Source: an uncultured Pseudomonadota bacterium
GTDB taxonomy: Bacteria; Pseudomonadota; Gammaproteobacteria; Burkholderiales; SG8-39
Length of the DNA: 7,363 nt
NCBI GenBank assembly: GCA_903909415.1
Contig: CAIVVS010000299.1
Location: 1-7,363 of the forward strand
Direction of reading: 5' to 3'
The position numbers were made by a program, and so were the translations under genes. The number at the start of each line of letters is the position of its first letter. The stretch's first letter is position 1. Below, one piece after another: positions 1-5,956 of the stretch. Under the pieces are notes generated by a model, which saw only the letters and a list, made by a program, of their open reading frames with translations, was not told the DNA's origin and did not search any database.

Positions 1-764
1 GCGCGAGCACCAGCATTGCCGCCGTCGCAGTGGCCAAGTCGCCGGCCGACGGCTACACGCTGTTCATGGCGGGCAACTCCAATGCGGTGACGCCCAGCCT
101 GCAGAAGAGCGTGCCCTTCGACTTCTTCCGCGATTTCTCGCCGGTGGCGCTGGCCGTCACGGTGCCCAGCATCCTGGTGGTCAACCCGGTGCTGGGCGTG
201 GCCGACGTGCCGCAACTGGTGGAACTGGTGAAGAAGAGCCCGGGCAAGGTGTTCTTCGCTTCTTCCGGCAACGGCACCATGTCGCACCTCGCGGGCGAGC
301 TGTTCGGCCATACCGTGGGCTCGCGCATGACCCACGTGCCCTACAAGGGAAGCTCGCAGGCGGTGACCGACCTGCTCTCGGGCGCGGTGCCGGTGATGTT
401 CGCGCCCGCGTCCACCGTGCTGCCCTACATCAAGGACGGCAAGCTGCGCGCGCTGGCCACCACCGGCGTGGAGCGCTCGCGCCTGGCGCCCGACCTGCCC
501 ACCATCGCCGAGCGCGGCGTGAAGGATTACGACACGCGCATCTGGTTCGGCGTGGTCGCCCCCACCGGGACCCCGGAGCCGGTGATCCGCAGGCTGGCCG
601 TCGCGGTGAACGGCGCACTCGATGCCAGCGACGTCGTCAGCCAGCTGGCGGTTCAGGGCATGGAACCGTTCAAGGGCGACGCGAAGCAGTTCTCGGAACA
701 CATGCGCCGCGAGATGACCCGCTGGGCCGCGCTGATCAAGAGCCGCGGCATATCGGCGGACTGA
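1..764 (+). CDS. Bug/TctC-family tripartite tricarboxylate transporter substrate-binding protein (3' part, start outside window)
   Basis: This is the C-terminal ~254 residues of a periplasmic solute-binding protein. The reading frame is open to the left edge (first full codon at base 3), so the signal peptide and true start are missing. The GTG at 30 is an internal valine, not a start: the residues before it (ASTSIAAVAVAKSPADGYTL) match the family's usual VAKAxPDGYTL segment. Other family marks are the PSILVVNP strand, the segment reading SPGKVFFASSGNGTMSHLAGE, the VPYKGSSQAVTDLLSGAVPVMF stretch, and the late WFGVVAPTGTPEPVI. Bug proteins are two-lobed periplasmic receptors for carboxylates; most are orphans without a linked TctAB permease, and the ligand cannot be read from sequence. 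The next gene encodes an ICL/PEPM-family enzyme 63 bp downstream on the same strand, so a shared carboxylate catabolic role is plausible but inferred. Confidence 0.93.
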   Translation, partial: ASTSIAAVAVAKSPADGYTLFMAGNSNAVTPSLQKSVPFDFFRDFSPVALAVTVPSILVVNPVLGVADVPQLVELVKKSPGKVFFASSGNGTMSHLAGELFGHTVGSRMTHVPYKGSSQAVTDLLSGAVPVMFAPASTVLPYIKDGKLRALATTGVERSRLAPDLPTIAERGVKDYDTRIWFGVVAPTGTPEPVIRRLAVAVNGALDASDVVSQLAVQGMEPFKGDAKQFSEHMRREMTRWAALIKSRGISAD

Positions 765-775
765 GCCGCGAAACG

Positions 776-799
776 GCAGGCGTACCGCGCTGCGCCTGC
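776..799 (+). terminator. Weak hairpin between the Bug-family gene and the ICL/PEPM gene
   Basis: GCAGGCG (776-782) pairs with CGCCTGC (793-799). The stem can be extended inward by U783-G792 and A784-U791, leaving a six-base loop. It lies 11 bases after the stop codon and is followed by a C run rather than a T tract. It may attenuate transcription between the two genes, but it is not a canonical intrinsic terminator. Confidence 0.3.
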
Positions 800-827
800 G
801 CCCCCCCACATTCCTGATGGAAGTCCC

Positions 828-1688
828 ATGACCACCCTGCGCCAACTCATCGCCGGCCCCGAGCTGGTCGTCGCACCGCTGGTGCTCAACCCCATCATGG
901 CGCGCCTCGCGCAGGACACCGGCTTCAAGGCCGGCTACCTGAGCGGCGGGTCGCTGGGCTGGCAACAATGCGTGACCGAGGCCAACCTCACGCTGCCCGA
1001 GATGGCGCAGGTCGCACTGGACATGCGCGCCGCGAGCGACCTGCAACTGATTCTGGACGCGGGCGGCGGCTGGGGCGACCCGGTGCACATGCACCGCACC
1101 ATGGCCCTGGCCGAGGCGGCTGGCTTCGCCGCGCTGGAAGTGGAAGACCAGTTCCTGCCGCGCCGGGTGCACCACCACATCGGCATGGAGCGCCTGGTCG
1201 AGCCGGAGCTGCTGGTGCAGAAGATCCGCGAGCTGCGCGCCGCCCGCAGGAACCCGGACACGATGATCATCGCGCGCACCAACGCGCTGCGCGGCGGCAC
1301 CATGGACGATGCGCTGCGCCGCGCCGAGCTGTTCCACCAGGCCGGCGCCGACATGCTGTTCGTGCACACCCGCGACCCGGAACAGATCCGCACCATCGGC
1401 GAGCGCCTGCCCGCGCCGCTGATGATCTTCGCCCCCGGCGACGGCTTCGGCGAATTCGCGCTGTCGCGCAAGGACTTCCACGGCCTGGGCTACCGGATCG
1501 CGGCGTCCTCGGGCTCGGCCTTCGCCGCCATGTACAAGGCGGTGCGCCAGTCCTACGAATGCATGGCGCGGGACGAGCTGGACCCGTTCCTGGGCAAGGG
1601 TGGGGTGGGCAGGCAGCTCAAGCTCGCGCACGCGACCTGCGGGCTGGAGGCGCTGCTGGCGGTGGAGAAGGCCACCACCGGCGGGTAA
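828..1688 (+). CDS. Isocitrate lyase/PEP mutase-superfamily protein with atypical active site
   Basis: A 286-residue protein of the ICL/PEPM (beta/alpha)8-barrel superfamily, cytosolic, whose members make or break C-C or P-C bonds in oxo-acids using Mg2+. Recognisable elements are the N-terminal segment with YLSGGSLG (37-44), the metal-site strand LILDAGGGWGDP (74-85), the IEDQ-like strand EVEDQ (104-108) and IIARTNAL (147-154). In the usual DADTGYG motif the second Asp is replaced by Gly79 (Asp77 is kept). The KRCGH motif that carries the catalytic Cys of isocitrate, methylisocitrate and dimethylmalate lyases is replaced by RRVHHH (112-117), so classical lyase chemistry is unlikely. It may be a decarboxylase, hydrolase or other subgroup enzyme; the substrate is unknown. 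The ATG at 828 has only a weak GGAAG ribosome-binding site (819-823). It follows the Bug-family binding protein gene on the same strand. Confidence 0.85.
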   Translation: MTTLRQLIAGPELVVAPLVLNPIMARLAQDTGFKAGYLSGGSLGWQQCVTEANLTLPEMAQVALDMRAASDLQLILDAGGGWGDPVHMHRTMALAEAAGFAALEVEDQFLPRRVHHHIGMERLVEPELLVQKIRELRAARRNPDTMIIARTNALRGGTMDDALRRAELFHQAGADMLFVHTRDPEQIRTIGERLPAPLMIFAPGDGFGEFALSRKDFHGLGYRIAASSGSAFAAMYKAVRQSYECMARDELDPFLGKGGVGRQLKLAHATCGLEALLAVEKATTGG

Positions 1689-1699
1689 GCCGGCGGCAG

Positions 1700-1739
1700 G
1701 TTTCATCAAGCTGTTATCCCGGCGTCGCACCGCTGTCAC
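1700..1739 (+). promoter_or_regulatory. Pho-box-like array (four 11-bp-phased heptamers) upstream of the membrane protein gene
   Basis: Against the PhoB half-site CTGTCAT, the heptamers at 1700-1706 (GTTTCAT, 5/7), 1711-1717 (CTGTTAT, 6/7), 1722-1728 (GCGTCGC, 3/7) and 1733-1739 (CTGTCAC, 6/7) recur at exactly 11 bp. The first adjacent pair is the best full Pho box. The last heptamer ends 10 bp before TACCTT (1750-1755), a poor but correctly placed -10 candidate: PhoB promoters normally have the box about 10 bp upstream of the -10. Transcription would start near 1762, ahead of the ribosome-binding site at 1768. The matches were found by eye and not scored against the genome. Confidence 0.5.
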
Positions 1740-1780
1740 ATGGCAGGGCTACCTTCCGTGAAACCACGGAGAGGAATCCC

Positions 1781-2377
1781 ATGAACGATTTCCTGCAGGC
1801 CCTGCGCACCCAGCGCTGGGACGACCACCGCTACTACCACCACAGCCGCATCAACCAGGCGCTGCACCTGCTGAGCGCGCTCAGCTTCCTCGTCGCCTAC
1901 GCGCTGCTGTTCGTGAACCCGGTCGCCGCCGCGCTGGTGGCCTGGCTGGTGTCCATGACCAGCCGCCAGGCCGGGCATTTCTTCTTCGAGCCCAAGGGCT
2001 ATGACGAGGTGAACCAGGCCACCCACGAGCACAAGGAAGAAATCAAGGTCGGCTACAACCTGGAGCGCAAGGTCGTGCTGCTGGCGATCTGGGCGGCCAT
2101 CCCGCTGGCGCTGTCGCTGGACCCGACGCTGATGGGCCTGATCGAACCCGAGGGCCTGGTGCACGACACCGGACTGCTGTGGCTGGCGCTGGGCGCCGGC
2201 GGCCTGCTGTTCCGCACCGTGCACCTGTTCTTCCTGAAGGACATCCAGACCGGGCTGGTGTGGTGCACCAAGATCCTGACCGACCCGTTCCACGACGTCA
2301 TGCTCTATTACCGCGCGCCGCTCTACCTGCTGCGCGGGGAGCTGATAGACCCGCGGCACGCCCAGCGGCACGGCTGA
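1781..2377 (+). CDS. Four-helix histidine-rich membrane protein, Mpo1/DUF962-like
   Basis: A 198-residue integral membrane protein. The ATG at 1781 follows a good ribosome-binding site (GGAGAGGA, 1768-1775). Hydrophobic segments lie at about residues 27-45, 47-62, 98-116 and 130-151, giving four probable transmembrane helices. The segment before helix 1 carries H-x3-N-x3-H (H21, N25, H29), and helix 2 ends in GHFFFE (65-70), followed by THEH (81-84). H-x3-N-x3-H plus GHxxFE resembles the DUF962/Mpo1 family; yeast Mpo1 is an Fe2+-dependent dioxygenase of 2-hydroxy fatty acids at the ER. This protein is longer than typical DUF962 proteins, and its second half (FRTVHLFFLKDIQTGLVW, LTDPFHDV) is not from that family as I know it. 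Function is unproven; a metal-dependent lipid-modifying role is inferred. The Pho-box-like array upstream and the lipid genes downstream fit that. An unrelated open frame continues upstream of the ATG but overlaps the preceding gene out of frame. Confidence 0.8.
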   Translation: MNDFLQALRTQRWDDHRYYHHSRINQALHLLSALSFLVAYALLFVNPVAAALVAWLVSMTSRQAGHFFFEPKGYDEVNQATHEHKEEIKVGYNLERKVVLLAIWAAIPLALSLDPTLMGLIEPEGLVHDTGLLWLALGAGGLLFRTVHLFFLKDIQTGLVWCTKILTDPFHDVMLYYRAPLYLLRGELIDPRHAQRHG

Positions 2378-2385
2378 TTTCGACG

Positions 2386-2407
2386 CACCCGGCGCGACTG
2401 CCGGGTG
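2386..2407 (+). terminator. Hairpin downstream of the membrane protein gene
   Basis: CACCCGGC (2386-2393) pairs perfectly with GCCGGGTG (2400-2407) around a six-base loop, starting nine bases after the stop codon at 2377. There is no T tract, which is common in very GC-rich genomes. It is probably the 3' end signal of the rightward transcript. Confidence 0.55.
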
Positions 2408-2418
2408 GTCCGATCACG

Positions 2419-2446
2419 ACGTTCCCGGCGCGAGCGCCGGGAACGT
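2419..2446. terminator. Perfect 13-bp inverted repeat between convergent genes (bidirectional terminator)
   Basis: ACGTTCCCGGCGC (2419-2431) and GCGCCGGGAACGT (2434-2446) are exact reverse complements separated by two bases; in RNA the stem would close on a four-base loop. The right arm abuts the aminotransferase stop codon (2447-2449, minus strand). Its position between convergent ends suggests it stops transcripts from both sides. There is no T tract on either side. Confidence 0.65.
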
Positions 2447-4105
2447 TCAGCGCAGGTGCGCGAGCAGTTCCCGCAGGATGCGGCGCTTGATCGCCTTGTT
2501 GCTGGCGCCCGGCTGGGCCCACCACCAGCCGTCCGCCTGCATGGCGCGCGCCGCCGCGATGAAGCGGTCCGCCACCGCATCGAAATCCGCCTGCGTGTAG
2601 TCCAGGCTGAATATCAGGCGGCCGGTCCCCACCCAGGACAGCGCCAGTCCCTCGGCGCGCAGGTAGTACTGGAGCATCCAGTTGTAGCGCGACGGCCGCG
2701 TGTAGGACACGGTCCAGATCGACTGCAGGTTGGCCACGCGCACCGGCAGGTCGGCCTCGGCCAGCCTCGCGTTCAGGCGCGCCGCGCGGGCGTTCCAGGT
2801 GTCGTCCAGCCCGCGGTACACCGATTGCAGCACCGGCGTTTCCAGCGCGCGCAGGAACTCGTGCATCGCGCCCATGACATGCGGGTGGGCGTTGAAGGTG
2901 CCGCGCGCGAAGCAGACGTCGGCCGGTCGGTCGTCGCGAAAGCGCTTCATCAGGTGGGCGCGCCCGCAGACCACGCCCACCGGCAGCCCGCCGCCCAGCG
3001 TCTTGCCGTAGGTGACCATGTCGGCTTCCACGCCGAAGTACTCCTGCGCCCCGCCGGGCGCGAGCCGGAAACCGAGGACCACCTCGTCGAATATCAGCAC
3101 GATGCCGCGCTCGGTGCAGACCGCGCGCAGTTCCTTCAGCCAGGCGGTGTAGGCGGCGCGGTCGAAACCGGCGCTGCGGCCGCTGTCCACCAGCGCGGAA
3201 TCGCCCGGCGCATTGGCGTTCGGGTGCAGCGCCTGCAGGGGGTTGACCAGCACGCACGCGATGTCGCGCCGCCGGCGCAGCACGCGCAGCGAATCCTGGT
3301 GCATGTCCTTGAGGGTATAGGTCTCGTGCGCCGGCAGCGGGTTGCCCACCCCGGGTTGCACGTCGCCCCACCAGCCGTGGTACGCCCCGCAGAAGCGCAC
3401 CAGGTGGCTGCGGCGGGTGTGGTAGCGAGCCAGGCGCACCGCCTGCATCACCGCCTCGGTGCCGGACATGTGGAAGGACACCTGCTCCAGCCCGGAGACC
3501 TCGCGCAGGCGCCGCACGTTGTACGCCACCACGGGGTGGTAGGCGCCCAGCGACACGCCCAGGTCGCGCACGCGCTCCGCGCCCGCGGCCATCCAGGCCT
3601 TGTAGCTGTCGTGGCCGAAGACGTTGACCCCGTAGGAGCCGGTCAGGTCGTAGAACCGGTTGCCGTCCAGGTCGGTGAGCTGCACGCCGCTGGAAGCCGC
3701 CATGAAGGCGCCCGCGCCGAGGTGCCCGCGCACCAGCCGGCTGTACTGGAAGGGCACGCGGTAGGCCGAGGTGAACTGCAGGTCGGCGATCGCATCGGCC
3801 ACCTCTGCGGTCTGCGCGCGCGTCAGGGCAAAGCGCTCGCGGTACAGCGCGGACAGCCGCATGAAGGCCTCGCGCCGCTGCTGCGCCACGTACTGCGGCG
3901 CATCGTCGCTCGCGAAGAACGTCGTTTCGTCATATTCGTAGTGTGGAATCAGCCTCGCGATCCGGCGCGCCATGCGCGAGTGTCCCGACAGGGACCGGTG
4001 CTTGGCGCGGCTGAGTTCGAGTCGTGTCCTTGCCTTGCTGATCGCCGTGGCCAAAGCCGCGGCGCCCGCGAGGTAGAGACCCAGGGTCGGGATGTCGGTG
4101 TCCAT
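2447..4105 (-). CDS. Class III PLP-dependent aminotransferase (glutamate-1-semialdehyde aminomutase-like) with N-terminal hydrophobic segment
   Basis: A 552-residue fold-type I PLP enzyme. Visible family motifs, numbered from the chosen start, are MSGTEA (213-218, cofactor phosphate), CGAYHG (239-244, aromatic stacking on PLP), FDEVVLGFR (339-347, with Asp340 for the pyridine nitrogen) and TYGKTLGGGLPVG (365-377, with Lys368 as the Schiff-base lysine). The closest well-known relatives are glutamate-1-semialdehyde 2,1-aminomutases, which have about 430 residues. This protein has about 100 extra N-terminal residues, including a hydrophobic stretch (8-23) followed by basic residues, so it may be membrane-associated. 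The substrate is unknown; a heme-pathway role is not supported by the context. The ATG at 4105 is preferred because the protein begins cleanly there; the frame stays open to 4156 but would then overlap the divergent decarboxylase start. Its neighbours in lipid metabolism suggest an amino-lipid or head-group role, which is inference. Confidence 0.85.
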   Translation of the reverse strand: MDTDIPTLGLYLAGAAALATAISKARTRLELSRAKHRSLSGHSRMARRIARLIPHYEYDETTFFASDDAPQYVAQQRREAFMRLSALYRERFALTRAQTAEVADAIADLQFTSAYRVPFQYSRLVRGHLGAGAFMAASSGVQLTDLDGNRFYDLTGSYGVNVFGHDSYKAWMAAGAERVRDLGVSLGAYHPVVAYNVRRLREVSGLEQVSFHMSGTEAVMQAVRLARYHTRRSHLVRFCGAYHGWWGDVQPGVGNPLPAHETYTLKDMHQDSLRVLRRRRDIACVLVNPLQALHPNANAPGDSALVDSGRSAGFDRAAYTAWLKELRAVCTERGIVLIFDEVVLGFRLAPGGAQEYFGVEADMVTYGKTLGGGLPVGVVCGRAHLMKRFRDDRPADVCFARGTFNAHPHVMGAMHEFLRALETPVLQSVYRGLDDTWNARAARLNARLAEADLPVRVANLQSIWTVSYTRPSRYNWMLQYYLRAEGLALSWVGTGRLIFSLDYTQADFDAVADRFIAAARAMQADGWWWAQPGASNKAIKRRILRELLAHLR

Positions 4106-4113
4106 GGCCCTGA

Positions 4114-4147
4114 TGTGTACCGCACCGCCTTTACAGGAACGTGACCA
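4114..4147 (-). promoter_or_regulatory. Possible Pho-box-like promoter for the aminotransferase, overlapping the divergent psd start
   Basis: On the minus strand, TGGTCAC (4147-4141) and CTGTAAA (4136-4130) are half-sites 11 bp apart, matching 4/7 and 5/7 of CTGTCAT; the second resembles the CTGTAAC variant of some rhizobial boxes. TACACA (4119-4114) follows after exactly 10 bp and could be the -10. The transcript would then begin only a few bases before the ATG at 4105. The match is weak and could be chance. If real, PhoB would sit over the decarboxylase ribosome-binding site and start codon. Confidence 0.3.
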
Positions 4148-5034
4148 TGGCGGCACCCGCCTCCAGGATCTTCTCGAACGCCTGGCTGAACTTCCAGCTG
4201 ACCAACCGCATCCCGCGCCGCACGCTGACCCGGTTCATGGGCTGGTTCAGCCAGGTCGAGCAGCCCTGGGTGCGCGATGCCTCCATCGCGGTCTGGCGGG
4301 CGTTCTGCGACGTGGACCTGTCCGACGCCCGCAAGCAGCGCTTTGCCAGCCTGCACGACTGCTTCATCCGGGAACTGGTGCCCGGCGCCCGGGCGGTCGA
4401 CCCCGACCCGTCGGTGCTCGCCAGCCCGAGCGACGGCATCGTCGGGGCTTGCGGCGCGATCGGCGACGGGACGGTGGTCCAGGCCAAGGGCATGCCCTAC
4501 ACCCTGGCCGAACTGCTGCAGGACCCGGCACTCGCGGCGGGCTTCCACGGCGGCTGCTACGCCACGCTGCGCCTGACCGCCGGCATGTACCACCGCTTCC
4601 ACGCGCCCCATGACGGCGCGATCGACGGCGTGGACTACATCGCGGGCGACGCCTGGAACGTGAACCCGCCGGCGCTGGCGCGGGTGGAGCGGCTGTACTG
4701 CCGCAACGAACGCGCGGTGATGGCGATGCGGCTGGCCGCCGGCGGGGCCGGGGGCGGAGACGGATACCGGATCGCGCTGGTTCCGGTCGCCGCGGTGCTG
4801 GTGGCGAGCATCCGGCTGCGCTTCGCCGACGTGGTGCTGCACCTGCGGCGCTTCGGTTCCTCGCGCATTCCCTGCCGCGCGAGCTTCGCCAAGGGCGAGG
4901 AAATGGGATGGTTCGAGCATGGCTCGACCATCATCGTGCTCGCGCCACGCGGATTCAGGCTGGGCGACGCGGTCCGGCAGGGAACCCGCATCCGCATGGG
5001 CGAGCCGCTGATGCGCCTGCCCGCCGGGGACTGA
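4147..5034 (+). CDS. Phosphatidylserine decarboxylase-family protein (pyruvoyl enzyme)
   Basis: A 295-residue homologue of phosphatidylserine decarboxylase, the membrane-bound enzyme that turns phosphatidylserine into phosphatidylethanolamine using a pyruvoyl group made by self-cleavage. Numbered from the ATG at 4147, the family's catalytic triad is present: Asp96 in SPSDG, His149 and His152 in YHRFHAP, and the cleavage serine Ser260 in EHGST, which stands where E. coli has LGST. QAKGMPYTLAELL (112-124) and the AGDAWNVNP, FARNER-like and GEEMGWF segments also align with E. coli Psd. Cleavage before Ser260 would give a beta chain of about 259 residues and a short alpha chain of about 36. ATG 4147 is chosen over GTG 4141 because AGGAA (4135-4139) lies seven bases before the ATG but only one before the GTG. 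It may be the housekeeping enzyme or a second paralogue; the window cannot tell. Confidence 0.88.
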   Translation: MAAPASRIFSNAWLNFQLTNRIPRRTLTRFMGWFSQVEQPWVRDASIAVWRAFCDVDLSDARKQRFASLHDCFIRELVPGARAVDPDPSVLASPSDGIVGACGAIGDGTVVQAKGMPYTLAELLQDPALAAGFHGGCYATLRLTAGMYHRFHAPHDGAIDGVDYIAGDAWNVNPPALARVERLYCRNERAVMAMRLAAGGAGGGDGYRIALVPVAAVLVASIRLRFADVVLHLRRFGSSRIPCRASFAKGEEMGWFEHGSTIIVLAPRGFRLGDAVRQGTRIRMGEPLMRLPAGD

Positions 5035-5039
5035 GACGC

Positions 5040-5068
5040 GCGTCACGCAAACGTTACCTGCCATTCAC
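5040..5068 (+). promoter_or_regulatory. Pho-box-like triple heptamer upstream of plcP-agt
   Basis: GCGTCAC (5040-5046), ACGTTAC (5051-5057) and CATTCAC (5062-5068) recur with exact 11-bp phasing. Each keeps the T(C/T)A core of the PhoB half-site CTGTCAT, and the first two also keep the preceding G. The array sits in the 90-bp gap before a gene pair that is PhoB-regulated in other bacteria. No convincing -10 lies at the canonical distance, so promoter details are unresolved. Confidence 0.45.
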
Positions 5069-5124
5069 GGCATTGCAACCTCCCTGCGGTTGAATGTCGT
5101 CATACCCTTGCAGAAGCCGCCAGC

Positions 5125-5943
5125 GTGCGCCCAGCCGACCTGCCCCCCGAGTTCAAGGCCCCCTACAGGACCATCTGGATATCGGACCTGCACCTGGGCA
5201 CCCCGGGTTGCAAAGCGGACTACCTCCTGGATTTCCTGCGCGAGAACGAGTCCGAGACGCTCTACCTGGTGGGCGACATCGTCGACGCGTGGCGCCTGAA
5301 GAAGTCCTGGTACTGGCCGCAGTCGCACAACGACGTGGTGCAGAAACTGATGCGCAAGGCGCGCAAGGGCACGCGCGTGGTGTACGTGCCGGGCAACCAT
5401 GACGAGCCGCTGCGCGACTACCTGGACCACAACTTCGGCGGCGTCGAAATCCAGGACGAAGTCATCCACCAGCTCGCCGACGGCCGGCGCCTGCTGGTGA
5501 TCCACGGCGACCTGTTCGACGGCGTGATACGCCACGCCAAGTGGCTGGCCTACCTTGGCGACTCCGCCTACACCATGATCCTGGCCTTCAACCACTGGTT
5601 CAACCACCTGCGCGTGCGGCTGGGATTCCCCTACTGGTCGCTGTCCCAGTACCTCAAGTACAAGGTCAAGAACGCGGTCAGCTTCATCAGCGACTTCGAG
5701 CAGGCGCTGGCCAACGAGGCGCGCCGGCGCGGCGTGGACGGCGTCGTCTGCGGACACATCCACAAGGCCGAGATACGCGACATCGACGGCATCCTCTACT
5801 GCAACGACGGCGACTGGGTCGAGAGCCTCACCGCACTGGTGGAGACCCACGCCGGGGAGCTGCGCGTGGTCGAATGGCACGCCCGCTCGCCGGCGGACGC
5901 CCGCGAGCAGGAAATGCAGATTCCGGAAGCGACCCCCGCATGA
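5125..5943 (+). CDS. plcP: PlcP-type phospholipase C (LpxH-like calcineurin-fold metallophosphoesterase)
   Basis: A 272-residue metallophosphoesterase with the full set of two-metal ligands: SDLHLG (Asp21, His23), GDIVD (Asp51), GNHD (Asn91, His92), HGD (His127, Asp129) and GHIH (His211, His213). The superfamily is often labelled UDP-2,3-diacylglucosamine hydrolase. However, the segments LVGDIVDAWRLKKSWYWPQS (48-67), HNDVVQKLMRKARKGT (68-83) and the NDGDWVES ending are those I recall for Sinorhizobium PlcP, a phospholipase C that cuts phosphatidylcholine and phosphatidylethanolamine to diacylglycerol during phosphate starvation. LpxH proteins are shorter and lack these. There is no signal peptide; it would act on the inner leaflet. 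GTG at 5125 is the only good start in the frame and its ribosome-binding site is weak. The glycosyltransferase gene begins 11 bp after the stop, an arrangement matching plcP-agt operons that make glycolipids from the released diacylglycerol. Confidence 0.82.
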   Translation: MRPADLPPEFKAPYRTIWISDLHLGTPGCKADYLLDFLRENESETLYLVGDIVDAWRLKKSWYWPQSHNDVVQKLMRKARKGTRVVYVPGNHDEPLRDYLDHNFGGVEIQDEVIHQLADGRRLLVIHGDLFDGVIRHAKWLAYLGDSAYTMILAFNHWFNHLRVRLGFPYWSLSQYLKYKVKNAVSFISDFEQALANEARRRGVDGVVCGHIHKAEIRDIDGILYCNDGDWVESLTALVETHAGELRVVEWHARSPADAREQEMQIPEATPA

Positions 5944-5956
5944 AGGCGCGCCCGTG
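5942..5956 (+). promoter_or_regulatory. Ribosome-binding site deciding the glycosyltransferase GTG start
   Basis: GAAGG (5942-5946), overlapping the plcP stop, lies seven bases before GTG 5954. It supports GTG as the start over the ATG at 5940, which opens only a five-codon frame ending at 5957. The arrangement suggests translational coupling of the two genes. Confidence 0.6.

Noticed and set aside
1678..1693. Small hairpin at the end of the ICL/PEPM gene
   Set aside because: Only a 5-bp CCGGC/GCCGG stem spanning the stop codon, expected by chance at this GC content.
968..1780. Plus-strand open frame joined in frame to the membrane protein
   Set aside because: This part overlaps the ICL/PEPM gene in another frame and is low-complexity Arg/Ala/Pro; the real start is ATG 1781, with a good ribosome-binding site.
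2405..4144. Long plus-strand open frame (579 codons) opposite the aminotransferase
   Set aside because: It is a GC-bias shadow: the translation is Arg/Val/His/Ala-rich without family motifs, while the minus strand encodes an intact PLP enzyme.
3949..5064. Minus-strand open frame (371 codons) antisense to the decarboxylase
   Set aside because: Composition is shadow-like, and it overlaps both the real decarboxylase and the start of the real aminotransferase.
5125..5943. Annotation as lpxH (UDP-2,3-diacylglucosamine hydrolase)
   Set aside because: It shares the metallophosphoesterase fold, but the WRLKKSWYWPQSHNDVVQK region, the longer length and the linked glycosyltransferase fit PlcP better.
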